Below are positions 44,274-52,549 of a DNA stretch of 64,000 nucleotides, piece after piece (position 1 is the first letter of the stretch; every line of letters begins with the position of its first letter). Position numbers and translations under genes: made by a program. This stretch comes from Cellulomonas cellasea (GTDB taxonomy: Bacteria > Actinomycetota > Actinomycetes > Actinomycetales > Cellulomonadaceae): positions 124,001-188,000 of the forward strand of contig NZ_BJLR01000009.1 in the NCBI RefSeq assembly GCF_006538745.1, in the 5' to 3' direction. The notes below the pieces were generated by a model. The model worked only from the letters and a program-made list of their open reading frames with translations, did not search any database and was not told the DNA's origin.

Positions 44274-44825
44274 TCAGCCGGGTGACGCCGCAGATCCGCC
44301 CTCGGCCCGAGCGGCGATCTCCTCGAGCAGCTCGGCAGCGAGCCGGTTGAGGCCCTTCTGCAGGGCCGTGACGTCCGCGCTGGGCAGCGCGGGCTGGAGG
44401 AAACGTCCGGTGAGCCGCACCAGCGTGGTGCCGTCGGCGGCCTCCTCGAGCAGCAGCGTCTCCGTGTGCTCGAACGTTCCTCCGCTCGTCTGCACGGTCG
44501 ACCACCAACCGGGCTCGACCGCGGTGACCTCGGAGTACATCACCGTCCGCAGCCCGAACGGCGGCAGCGGGGGCCCGACGGTCACGGTCGCGGCGCCGAG
44601 CCCGGAGGTCGGCGCCCCCTCGATCGCGCGCCGGGACGCCTGGCTGGGTTCGCTCTGCACGGCCGTCCACGCCGACCACACCTCAGGGCGCGGAGCTCGG
44701 ACGACGCGTTCGGCGAACGTGGGGACCTGGCGGAGCTGGAGCGCAGCCGCCGGGGCGCCCGGCGGATCGGAGAGCCGTGCCGCCCAGCGCGCCTGGAGTT
44801 TGTCGTGCCACGAGGAGCTGCCCAC
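44274..44825 (-). CDS. START-like (SRPBCC) domain protein
   Basis: 183 residues. A ~35-residue basic leader precedes a START-like fold: FAERVVRAPRPEVWSAWTAV, VGPPLPPFGLRTVMYSEVTA, VEPGWWSTVQTSGGTFEHTE TLLLEE, and the long C-terminal helix VTALQKGLNRLAAELLEEIA. This is the polyketide cyclase/dehydrase-type arrangement. No ligand is known. The start GTG is tentative because no good ribosome binding site is seen; translation may begin further in. It converges on the Fe-S protein gene. Confidence 0.7.
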   Translation of the reverse strand: MGSSSWHDKLQARWAARLSDPPGAPAAALQLRQVPTFAERVVRAPRPEVWSAWTAVQSEPSQASRRAIEGAPTSGLGAATVTVGPPLPPFGLRTVMYSEVTAVEPGWWSTVQTSGGTFEHTETLLLEEAADGTTLVRLTGRFLQPALPSADVTALQKGLNRLAAELLEEIAARAEGGSAASPG

Positions 44826-44866
44826 GCCCGTGCATCGGCACCCGGACGCGGGATCGTGACCACGCT

Positions 44867-44896
44867 GCCGTGCGCCGACTCAGGCCGGCGCACGGC
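44867..44896 (-). terminator. Hairpin downstream of the cyclase/dehydrase-type gene
   Basis: An 11-bp perfect stem, GCCGTGCGCCG at 44867-44877 and CGGCGCACGGC at 44886-44896, with an 8-base loop. It lies 17 bp beyond the stop of the gene at 44914-45870. Confidence 0.7.
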
Positions 44897-44913
44897 GCGC
44901 GCGTCGCGTCAGG

Positions 44914-45870
44914 TCAGATCCGCGCCCCGTGGTCCCCGGGGGTGTCGTCCCGGACGACCAGCGGGTCGCCCTCGAGCCCGCTGCCGGGCGGCGGGGTCGG
45001 GTCCTCGACCTCCGGGTTGGCGTCGTCCGCGTCCAGGAGGACGTCGTCCGTCGCGGCCGGCGACCCGACCGGGTCCCACGCGGGCGTCTCCGGGCCCGTC
45101 CAGGTGGGCGTCTCGCCGGCCTCGGTCCCGAGCGCGACGGGCGCGAACGCCGGCGGCTGCTGGTCGACGGCGGGCGACACCGGCTCGACGTCGCTGACCA
45201 CCGGGACGGTGTCGATGATCGGCACGTCCGCGGTCGTCGGCGCCGGCTCGGGCGGGAGCTCGGGCGAGTCGTCCTTGCGCGCGGCGGCGATCACGCCGGC
45301 CGCGGCGGCGGCGACCCCGAGACCCACGGCGGCGGCGACCTTGCCGGACACCCCGGCCTTGCCGGAGTCGCTCCCGGTCATCGCCGCGTCCGCGGTCGTC
45401 GGTCGCACGTCGGCCCCCTCGTTGACGGACCCGCGCCACGCACCGGTCGCGTGCCCCTCGGACTCGATGAACGTCTTGAAGCGCTCGAGGTCCCCCTCGG
45501 CCTGCTTCTCGACGATGTCGAGCTTGTCGCCGACCTTCTCGACGAGACCTTCGGGCTCGTACTCCAGGTGCAGGTGCACGTGCGTGCTCGTCGCGCTCGC
45601 GGGCTCGAACGTCACCGAGCCGGCGTTCGTCGCGCCCTCGGTCGCGGTCCACGCGACCTTGCGGTCGGGCACCTGCTCGAGGATCCGCGCCTCCCACTCG
45701 CGCCGGACCCCGGCGATCTCCGCGACCCACTGCAGGCGCTCGTCGGTGAGCTGGGTGATCGACTTGACCCCGCTCATGAAGTTCGGGAACTCCTCGAACT
45801 GCGTCCACTGGGCGTAGGCGACGCTGACCGGCACGTCCACCACGACCGACTTCTCCACGACCGTCGTCAT
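44914..45870 (-). CDS. Cyclase/dehydrase (START-like) protein with C-terminal Ala-rich segment and tail
   Basis: 318 residues. Residues ~1-150 are a START-like coenzyme-Q-binding/cyclase domain (VDVPVSVAYAQWTQFEEFPN FMSGVKSI, WEARILEQVPDRKVAWTATE, HVHLHLEYEPEGLVEKVGDK). This common actinobacterial type often has a long C-terminal part. Here an Ala/Gly helix (KVAAAVGLGVAAAAAGVIAA, ~178-198) could cross the membrane, followed by a ~115-residue acidic Pro-rich tail. The ATG at 45870 has GGGAGAG upstream. The function is unknown; relatives are linked to stress or lipid handling. Confidence 0.82.
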   Translation of the reverse strand: MTTVVEKSVVVDVPVSVAYAQWTQFEEFPNFMSGVKSITQLTDERLQWVAEIAGVRREWEARILEQVPDRKVAWTATEGATNAGSVTFEPASATSTHVHLHLEYEPEGLVEKVGDKLDIVEKQAEGDLERFKTFIESEGHATGAWRGSVNEGADVRPTTADAAMTGSDSGKAGVSGKVAAAVGLGVAAAAAGVIAAARKDDSPELPPEPAPTTADVPIIDTVPVVSDVEPVSPAVDQQPPAFAPVALGTEAGETPTWTGPETPAWDPVGSPAATDDVLLDADDANPEVEDPTPPPGSGLEGDPLVVRDDTPGDHGARI

Positions 45871-45985
45871 GACTCTCCCTCCGTCGGCACGGACGAGGCG
45901 TCGACGCCTCGTGCTCGCGCTCCCCAGGATCGCCCGGGACGTGCGTTCCCGCGCGGGGAGCGGCGCCACCCGCCGCCGGCGCCGG

Positions 45986-47182
45986 TCACAGCGCGGTCAG
46001 CACGTCGAGCGCTGCCTGCACACCGTCCTCCCGCCGCATCGCCCGGCCGACTGCGGCGGCCCGCTCGCGGCGGGTCAGGGCGTCGGCGATCGCAGGCGCC
46101 AGGACGGCGGCGGTGAGGCGGCGCACCGGGATCGGTGCCGCGGCGACGCCTCGACGGTGCAGCTGCGCTCCCCAGAACGGCTGGTCGGCGGTGACGGGCA
46201 CGACCACGGCGGGGACGCCCGCCCGGGCGACGGTGTGCGCCGTGCCGGCCCCGCCGTGGTGGACGGCCAGCGCGGCCCCCGGGATGACGGCGTCGAACGG
46301 AGCCGCCGGCACCGTCAGCACGTCGGGGCCACGGCAGTCGTCGGGCAGCACCAGCCCGCCCCAGCCGGTGAGGAGCAGCACGCGCAGGCCGTGGGCTCGC
46401 GCGCACGTCACGATCGTCCGAGCGCGAGCCTGCGCGCCGCCGGCCGCCATCGAGCCGAAGGACGCGACGAGGTACGGGCCGCCACGCACGAACTCCGCCA
46501 CCACCGCGTCGACGGGCGTGCTCGGCGCAGGGTCGTGCCACGAGCCGGTGAGGTGCACGCGCGCCGGCCAGTCGCGCGGTCTCGGCAGCAGCTCCGGGCT
46601 CACGGCCATGAGCGTCGCCCGCGACGCCGTGCGTCCGCCGGGACGCCGACCACCCGGCAGGTGCGTCGCGGCCCGGGCGACGTCGGCGTCGAACAGGCGC
46701 GCGGCGGCGCGCGGGACGGCGTACGTGGCACGGTTGTGGCGCCCGAGATCGCGCGTGGCGGTCGGCCCTCCCGCCGCCGGGAACTCGGCGGACGGCGTCG
46801 CGACGGGCGCGAGCTCCACGAGCACCCGCGGGACGCCGAGCGCGTGCGCCGCCATCGGCGCGCTGAGGATCAGCGGGTGGTGCACCACGACGTCCGGGGC
46901 GAACGACACGGTCTCGCGCACCGCGGCCGCGAGCATCCGGCGCATCCCCGGACGCACCTCCCGGCCGAGGTGCCGCCCGATCGCCCAGGGCGTGCGGCCC
47001 GGCGCCTCGAGCACCCGGCGGAAGTCCACGTCGAGGCCGACGGCGTCCACCCCGGTCGGCACGTCGACGTCCTCGGGCAGCCCCAGCCGCACCTCGTGCC
47101 CCTGAGCGGCGGCATGGCGGGCCAGCGCGAGGAACGGCTCGATGTCGCCGCGGGACCCGGCCGTCAGCAGCATCATCCGCAC
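45986..47182 (-). CDS. GT1/GT28-like glycosyltransferase (MGT type)
   Basis: 398 residues. N-terminal Rossmann half starts MMLLTAGSRGDIEPFLALAR, the GT28-like acceptor domain. The C-terminal half has the donor-binding signature LAVHHGGAGTAHTVARAGVP AVVVPVTADQPFWGAQL, the GT1 pattern seen in sterol, macrolide and carotenoid (CrtX) glycosyltransferases. The GTG at 47182 or the ATG at 47176 could be the start. It is divergent from a UbiA prenyltransferase and a CrtI-like oxidoreductase, so a carotenoid or other isoprenoid acceptor is plausible. Confidence 0.85.
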   Translation of the reverse strand: MRMMLLTAGSRGDIEPFLALARHAAAQGHEVRLGLPEDVDVPTGVDAVGLDVDFRRVLEAPGRTPWAIGRHLGREVRPGMRRMLAAAVRETVSFAPDVVVHHPLILSAPMAAHALGVPRVLVELAPVATPSAEFPAAGGPTATRDLGRHNRATYAVPRAAARLFDADVARAATHLPGGRRPGGRTASRATLMAVSPELLPRPRDWPARVHLTGSWHDPAPSTPVDAVVAEFVRGGPYLVASFGSMAAGGAQARARTIVTCARAHGLRVLLLTGWGGLVLPDDCRGPDVLTVPAAPFDAVIPGAALAVHHGGAGTAHTVARAGVPAVVVPVTADQPFWGAQLHRRGVAAAPIPVRRLTAAVLAPAIADALTRRERAAAVGRAMRREDGVQAALDVLTAL

Positions 47183-47426
47183 CGGCCCAGTCTGCTGCCC
47201 CGGACGGTCCACGGCTCGCCCGGCTCCACCGTCGACCACGCGGCCGAGGTCGGCCTGTCCAGTCGGCTGGCGGGGCACGGCGGGCCCGGTTACGTTCAGG
47301 CCCCCCGTCCGACGATCCGCCGGACGCGGCTGGGGTGTCATCGATCTGGAGGAGCGGTCCGCATGTGCGAGCCCGGCACGAGCCCGCGCTCGTCGTACGG
47401 CGGGCACTCCCGTCGCTGATCCGGCC

Positions 47427-48308
47427 GTGCCGCCGACGCTGACCTCGCGCGTCGGGATCTCCGCGGTCCTGGGGCGGCTCGTACACATCTCCCGTCCCGT
47501 CCTGTGGATCAACACCATCGGCACCGGGGTCGTGGGGATGTGGCTCACCGGCACCCTCCTGGACGTGCGTGCGCTCCCCGTGATCCTGTGGCTCACGCTG
47601 CCGTTCAACCTGCTGATCTACGGCGTCAACGACATCTACGACCAGGAGACGGACGCGGCGAACCCGCGCAAGGGCTCGATCGAGGGCGCGAGGATCGTGC
47701 CCTCGGAGGCGCGGCTCATCGCCTGGGCGGTCGCGGTCACCAACCTCCCGTTCCTCGTCTGGTTCGCGCTGGCGCTGCCACCGGCCGCGATCGCGGCGAT
47801 GCTGCTGTACGCGGGGGTGTTCGTCTTCTACTCCGCGCCGCCGCTGCGGTTCAAGGCCCGGCCCTTCCTCGACGCGCTGAGCAACGCCGCCTATGCGCTG
47901 CCGCTCGTCATCGTGCCGCTCGCGCTCGGTGTCGCGCCGGTGTGGCCCGTGGCCGCCGGGCTCATGGCGTGGAGTGTCGCGAAGCACCCCTTCGACGCGG
48001 TGCAGGACATCGTCGAGGACCGCGCGGCCGGCATCGCGACGACGGCGGTGCGGCTCGGGCCGGCGGGCGTGGCCGCGTGGAGCGGCGCCTGGTGGGTGCT
48101 GTCGTCCGTGCTGTTCGCGCTGGTCAGCCTGCCCGTGGCGGCGGTGAACCTCGTGATCGCCGGCATCCTCGTCGCGCGGCTGCTGCGTGACCCGACGCCC
48201 GCGACGGGGCACCGCCTCTACCGGCTGTCGGTCGCGTTCCCGTACGTCGCGGGGTCGTTCACCGGCGTGCTGCTCACCGTCGGCATCTACCTCGGACGCT
48301 TCCCGTGA
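47427..48308 (+). CDS. UbiA-family prenyltransferase, possibly lycopene elongase-like
   Basis: ~293 residues with 8-9 membrane helices. The two Asp-rich motifs are NDIYDQETDAAN and DAVQDIVEDRAAG. The protein opens with ISRPVLWINTIGTGVVGMWL, as in the CrtEb/LbtA lycopene elongases that add C5 units to make C50 carotenoids. The GTG at 47427 is the best in-frame start, although it lacks a ribosome binding site. A well-placed site and ATG at 47362 lead to a stop after 18 codons in another frame. The stop overlaps the following CrtI-like gene. Confidence 0.85.
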   Translation: MPPTLTSRVGISAVLGRLVHISRPVLWINTIGTGVVGMWLTGTLLDVRALPVILWLTLPFNLLIYGVNDIYDQETDAANPRKGSIEGARIVPSEARLIAWAVAVTNLPFLVWFALALPPAAIAAMLLYAGVFVFYSAPPLRFKARPFLDALSNAAYALPLVIVPLALGVAPVWPVAAGLMAWSVAKHPFDAVQDIVEDRAAGIATTAVRLGPAGVAAWSGAWWVLSSVLFALVSLPVAAVNLVIAGILVARLLRDPTPATGHRLYRLSVAFPYVAGSFTGVLLTVGIYLGRFP

Positions 48309-49753
48309 CGGCCCGCCGCGGCGGCCGCGACGCCCGCACGGTCGTTCAGCGCGTCGTGGTCGTCGGCGGTGGGCTCGGCGGGCTGGCGGCCGCCGCGCTG
48401 CTCGCCGGGGCCGGGCACCGGGTCACGCTGCTCGAGGCGTCGAGCGAGCTGGGTGGCAAGAGCCGCCGGCTGGTGCTGGGCGGCGAGCGGATCGACACCG
48501 GGCCGTCTCTGGTGACGTTCCCCGCGGTCTGGGAGGAGCTGCTGCGCCGGCTCGACGGCCCGCGCTCGGACCCCGGCGTCGGCGGCCTCGACCTGGTGCG
48601 GATGCCCGAGGTCGGCCGCTACTACCACCGGGGCGAGGAGACGGCCCTCCCCGTCGCGCCGGACCACCCCTGGTACCCGGCATGGCGCCGCTTCTGCGAC
48701 CTGCACGCGCCGCTCGCGGACGACGTGTCCGCACTGCTGCTCGCGGACCCGCTCGAGCTCGCGACGCTCCCGGCGCTGCGCCGGCTGCTCGCCGTGTACG
48801 GGTCGCGGTTGACGACACGCGCCTACCTCGACGGCCTCGCCTGGCTGCCCGACGGGCTGCGCGACATCCTGGCCATCCACACCCTCAACGCGGGCGTCGC
48901 GCCGTCGCGCACCCCCGCCCTGTACGCGAGCATGCCGGCGATCATGGCCGAGTCCGGCGTCTGGGCGCCGCGGGGCGGGGTCCACGAGATCGTGCTGGCG
49001 CTCGCCCGGCTGGCCGAGGCGGCCGGCGTGGAGGTGCGACGCGGGGAGCCCGTGACCCGCATCGAGCGCGGGAGGGTCACCACAGCCGTCGCGGTGCACC
49101 CGGCCGACGTCGTCGTGAGCGCGCTGGACGGCGGCCGCCTCACGCCCCTGCTCGCCCCGTCGCGTGCGCGAGTGCGTCCTCGGACGCTGTCGTGCTCGGC
49201 CGTCGCCGTGTACGGCGTGCTGCGCGAGGACCTGCCCGACCGGGTCGCGGCGCACAGCGTCGTGCTGCCCACGAGGCCCGACGCCCTGTACCGCAGCCTC
49301 GAGGCCGGCGACGAGCCGGCCGACACGATGGCGTTCGTCAACCTGGGCCGCCCGGGCGCGGTGCACCCGAACGGGCGCTCCACCGTCGGGCTCCTGCTCA
49401 CCGCTCCCGCGGACGGCGGGAGCTACACCCTGGACCACCCGTTCGTGCGCCGCGAGGTCGGGCGGATCTCGGCCGTCCTCGGGCTCGGCTCCCCGCTCAC
49501 CGACCAGCTCGACGAGCACGTCGTGCTCGACCCGCGGCACTACGGCTCCTTCGGCGAGCCGCACGGCGCGCTGTACGGCACCGCGCGCCCGCCGTGGCTG
49601 AGCGGGCCGCTGCACCGGCCGTCCTACTCCGACCCCTGGCGGCCCTGGCTGTGGCGCGTCGGCGCGTCCGTCCACCCGGGCGGTGGCATCCCGGCCGTGC
49701 TCGCCGGCGCGATGATCGCGGTGCGCCGGCTGCTGAGGGCAGCGCCGGCGTGA
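48305..49753 (+). CDS. CrtI/CrtD-like FAD-dependent carotenoid oxidoreductase
   Basis: 482 residues. The N-terminal FAD-binding Rossmann motif is VVVVGGGLGGLAAAALLAGA, then LLEASSELGGKSRRLVLGGE and DTGPSLVTFPAVW, typical of phytoene-desaturase-like enzymes of the CrtD branch. The C-terminal FAD motif is GASVHPGGGIPAVLAGAMIA. The GTG overlaps the UbiA stop (GTGA), so the two are translationally coupled. It probably desaturates or otherwise oxidises the carotenoid or isoprenoid made with the UbiA enzyme. The substrate is inferred from context. Confidence 0.87.
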   Translation: MTARRGGRDARTVVQRVVVVGGGLGGLAAAALLAGAGHRVTLLEASSELGGKSRRLVLGGERIDTGPSLVTFPAVWEELLRRLDGPRSDPGVGGLDLVRMPEVGRYYHRGEETALPVAPDHPWYPAWRRFCDLHAPLADDVSALLLADPLELATLPALRRLLAVYGSRLTTRAYLDGLAWLPDGLRDILAIHTLNAGVAPSRTPALYASMPAIMAESGVWAPRGGVHEIVLALARLAEAAGVEVRRGEPVTRIERGRVTTAVAVHPADVVVSALDGGRLTPLLAPSRARVRPRTLSCSAVAVYGVLREDLPDRVAAHSVVLPTRPDALYRSLEAGDEPADTMAFVNLGRPGAVHPNGRSTVGLLLTAPADGGSYTLDHPFVRREVGRISAVLGLGSPLTDQLDEHVVLDPRHYGSFGEPHGALYGTARPPWLSGPLHRPSYSDPWRPWLWRVGASVHPGGGIPAVLAGAMIAVRRLLRAAPA

Positions 49754-49763
49754 GCGGCTCGGC

Positions 49764-50147
49764 TCACCGTCGGCGGAGCCGGCGGCGCTGCGCGTCCGCG
49801 TACAGCCGCGCCCGGCGGTTCCCCCCGCGGCGCTCGATCGCGTCGAGCAGCGCGGTCAGCGAGCGCTCGACCGTCGCCACGTCCGGGGCCCAGCCGCGCC
49901 GCTCGCACTCCTCGAGCCACTCGACCGCCGACCGGTGCCCCCGCTCGGCGTTGCACCGCCGGCACGCCGCGACCTCGTTCTCGAGCCACGACGGCCCGCC
50001 CTTGGCGCGCGGCACGAGGTGCTCGCGGGTCGGCGTGACGAGCCTTGCGAACGGCCGCCCGCACCACACGCAGCGCCCGCCGTCGCGGTCGAGCGCGAGC
50101 TGCAGGCGCTCGGCGGCGCCGGGCTGGTGGCCGCCGCCGACGCTCAT
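49764..50147 (-). CDS. HNH endonuclease domain protein
   Basis: 127 residues. The HNH core is complete: zinc-type Cys pairs CVWCGRPF and ACRRCNAERG, the catalytic REHLVPRAKGGPSWLENEVA (EHLVPRxKGG with His), and the second Asn in CRRCNAERGH. The remainder is a basic helical tail. It is a stand-alone HNH protein as found widely in actinobacteria, where some act in restriction or DNA repair. Converges on the CrtI-like gene. The ATG at 50147 is the only plausible start. Confidence 0.88.
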   Translation of the reverse strand: MSVGGGHQPGAAERLQLALDRDGGRCVWCGRPFARLVTPTREHLVPRAKGGPSWLENEVAACRRCNAERGHRSAVEWLEECERRGWAPDVATVERSLTALLDAIERRGGNRRARLYADAQRRRLRRR

Positions 50148-50309
50148 GGGCCGACGCTACGTCGCGCCGGGGGCGGGCGCAGCGGGCCGGTCCGCCGACG
50201 GACCAGGAGCCGGTACCGCGTTGAGCAGGCGGCCCGAGGGGCGCCGGGTCAGCGGACCGTCCCCGCCACCCGTCGGGCCGGCGTCGGACCACCCCGGGAC
50301 GACGACGGA

Positions 50310-50350
50310 CCGCCCGGTCCGGCACGCAGCTCGCGTGCCGGACCGGGCGG
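50310..50350. terminator. Perfect 18-bp hairpin downstream of the tethered GH26 gene
   Basis: CCGCCCGGTCCGGCACGC at 50310-50327 pairs fully with 50333-50350 around the loop AGCTC. It lies 55 bp beyond the stop of the minus-strand GH26 gene. It is the strongest simple hairpin in the window and a clear terminator candidate. Confidence 0.8.
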
Positions 50351-50404
50351 CCCTGGGTCGTGCTCGTGCGCTCCTGCCGGCCGGACCGGCGGGAGCGCAC
50401 GGCG

Positions 50405-51886
50405 TCACTCGCGCGGCTTGCCGAACCCGGTGGCCGCGAGGCCTGCGGCGGCGGCACGCAGCGACGGGGCCGAGGAGTCCAGCCGCCAGTCGTTCGTCGT
50501 GCGCCCCTCGCCCTCGCCACCGGACGTCACGGCGAGGCTGAACCAGCCGAAGCCGTTGATGTCGGCGTTCTCGGGCCTCGCGAGACCCTCGAAGAGGCTG
50601 TTGATCCACTGAACCTTGTTGCCACCCTCCTCGGTCGCCCCGATCTCCGCGAGGAAGATCGGCTTGGTCGAGGTCGCCTCGCGCAGCAGCGGGAGCGTCT
50701 GGCCGTAGGTGTTGTCGAACGTCGGCTCCGGGTCGCCCGGGCGGTAGTAGCCCGACATGCCGATCCAGTCGACGTACTCGTCACCGGGGTAGAAGTTCGC
50801 CGGGTCCGGCTGGCTCGGGATCTTGTTGACGCGGTTCGGGGCCCAGAGCCACGCGACGTACTCGTTGGCGCCCTCCTGCGTGAAGATGTCGTGCACGTGC
50901 CGCCACATCTGCACGTACTCGCCCTTCTTGTTCCCGTTGATCGACTTGCCGTCCCACCCGCGCACCTCGGACCACGGGTACCAGGTGCCGTTCATCTCGT
51001 GGTTGAAGCGCAGGACGAGCGGCAGGCCGGTCGCGGCGATGTCACGGGCGTACTTGCGCAGGTACTCGTCGTGCTTGCCGGTGATGATCGAGCCGAGCGA
51101 GTACTCGGGCGCCTCCGCGGAGATCGCGCCGACCTGGCTCTGGCTCTCCCACGTGAGCAGCGGGATCTGGCCGCGGCTCCACGCCTCCTGGACGGCGTCC
51201 GGACGGAAGTCGGTGTCCCACGACTGGAAGTAGCCGCTGACGTCGGCGTTGCGGGCGACGCCGGCCTGCACGCCGTTGAACTCGCCGTAGTCGAACGGGC
51301 TCTGCGTCGTGTAGAGGCCGAAGAGCTGGCTCGCGGCGACGATGTCCGCCTTCGTCATCGACGCGGTGACCGGCGGCGCCTCGTGGCCCTTGGGGTTCTG
51401 CACCTTGTAGGTGAGCTCGCCCAGCTGCTTCTTGAGGTCGGCGATCTGCGCGGTCGTGACCTTGGTGGCGGCGTTCTGGCGCTCGCGCGTGGCCTTGAGC
51501 GTCCCGTTGACCAGGTTCGCGGCGTCCTTCTGCTTCGCGGCCTCGGCCTCGGCGCGGCCGAGCTCCTGCTGCGTCTGCACGAGCTTCGCCTCGAGCTCGG
51601 TGATCTGCGTCTTCAGGTCCTCCGCGCGGGCGAGCTGGACCTTGTCGCCGACCTGGGGCCGCGGCGCGGTGAGCTTCGCCTCCATCTCCTCGAGCTGAGC
51701 GCTGAGGTCACGCGAGCGCGCCTGCTCGGTCTGGAGGGCGACCTCGGTCGCGCTCGGCCCGTTCCACACGTACTGACCCTGCGGCGACAGGAGCGCGATG
51801 GCGCCGACCGCAAGAAGTGAGACGGTGATCACAGAAGCGAGCACGCGGTGCCGGCGCGTGAACTTGAACGGATAGTCGGAAAACAT
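50405..51886 (-). CDS. GH26 glycosidase tethered by a membrane helix and coiled coil
   Basis: 493 residues. A basic start (FKFTRRHR) and one helix (~15-35, VLASVITVSLLAVGAIALLS) without a clear cleavage site anchor the protein. Residues ~47-163 form a long charged coiled coil (LEEMEAKL, LKTQITELEAKLVQTQQELG, IADLKKQLGELTYKV). The GH26 barrel follows (~183-480), with the acid/base Glu297 in VLRFNHEMNGTWYPW and the nucleophile Glu414 in IFLAEIGATEEG. GH26 enzymes cut mannan or mixed-linkage glucan. The tether suggests action at the cell's own surface, for example on an exopolysaccharide. Confidence 0.9.
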   Translation of the reverse strand: MFSDYPFKFTRRHRVLASVITVSLLAVGAIALLSPQGQYVWNGPSATEVALQTEQARSRDLSAQLEEMEAKLTAPRPQVGDKVQLARAEDLKTQITELEAKLVQTQQELGRAEAEAAKQKDAANLVNGTLKATRERQNAATKVTTAQIADLKKQLGELTYKVQNPKGHEAPPVTASMTKADIVAASQLFGLYTTQSPFDYGEFNGVQAGVARNADVSGYFQSWDTDFRPDAVQEAWSRGQIPLLTWESQSQVGAISAEAPEYSLGSIITGKHDEYLRKYARDIAATGLPLVLRFNHEMNGTWYPWSEVRGWDGKSINGNKKGEYVQMWRHVHDIFTQEGANEYVAWLWAPNRVNKIPSQPDPANFYPGDEYVDWIGMSGYYRPGDPEPTFDNTYGQTLPLLREATSTKPIFLAEIGATEEGGNKVQWINSLFEGLARPENADINGFGWFSLAVTSGGEGEGRTTNDWRLDSSAPSLRAAAAGLAATGFGKPRE

Positions 51887-52454
51887 CTGCGGGTGCCTCC
51901 ACGGCGATGGTCTTCACGGCGCGCCGGGGAATGCGGTCCCGGACTGCGTGCGGGTCGTGAGCACGGGTGCTCGTCGGGCGTGAGCGCAGACGCACGGGTG
52001 TGCGGCCGTCGCGTTCGACATGACGGAGGGCCCCGGAGGAGCCCCGGTCGTGCCGGAGCGCGACGTCCGTGTCGCGGTGCGTGTGTCCTGCTCCAGCACG
52101 GCGACAAGCCGTGCTGACCTGCGACGATGGGTGAGAGACAGCGTCGCCGCGGGTCACCGGGCCCTGGGGGGAAGATCCCCTGCCGGGTCGCCCTGCCGTA
52201 TCCATCGGCGGCGACCGCGCCAGACGGCCCAACCTCGGCGCCGTACCGGCGCGCCGAACTCGGTTCCCCCCGGAAGCCCTGTGCGGTAGGTCCTCATGGT
52301 GCACAGGAATCACTCGAAAGAGCAACCACCCTGCACGGAACACGGTCGTATATCCGAATTGCCCGGGTGCACGCGAGTCATTGCCCGGGAGCACGCCGGT
52401 CCGGTACGTCCGAATTCTGGGTCTGGCTTAACACGGACAGGTGACTTACGCTCG
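51887..52454. other. Long divergent spacer between two GH26-like genes
   Basis: 568 bp with no credible coding sequence. It has a lower GC content than its surroundings, especially at 52290-52440, which fits promoters for the divergent genes. A hairpin with an 8-bp stem, AGCACGGC at 52095-52102 and GCCGTGCT at 52108-52115, lies near the middle. Translations here are short and low complexity. The right end leads into the c-di-GMP riboswitch. Confidence 0.5.
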
Positions 52455-52549
52455 GTGAGTCCACGAAAAGGCAAACCTGCTGCGAGGCAGGGACGCAAAG
52501 CCATGGGGCCCCCGAGGTCCGCCAGGCTGCCGAACGACAGGGGATCCCC
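52455..52549 (+). promoter_or_regulatory. Cyclic di-GMP-I (GEMM) riboswitch with masked ribosome binding site
   Basis: The conserved GEMM-I core is present: AAAGGCAAACCTGC (52468-52480), the GNRA-like loop in TGCTGCGAGGCA, then GGGACGCAAAGCC (52490-52502), followed by a GC-rich P3 with CCAGGCTGCCGA. Directly before the GTG is GGGGATCCCC (52540-52549), a perfect palindrome that contains the Shine-Dalgarno AGGGGA, so folding could hide the ribosome binding site. This suggests translational control of the GH26-like gene by c-di-GMP. Which state is ON cannot be told. A cGAMP-binding GEMM-Ib variant cannot be excluded. Confidence 0.88.

Noticed and set aside
51887-52300. A second GEMM riboswitch for the minus-strand GH26 gene
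   Set aside because: The complement lacks the GGCAAACC and GGGACGCAAAGCC blocks.
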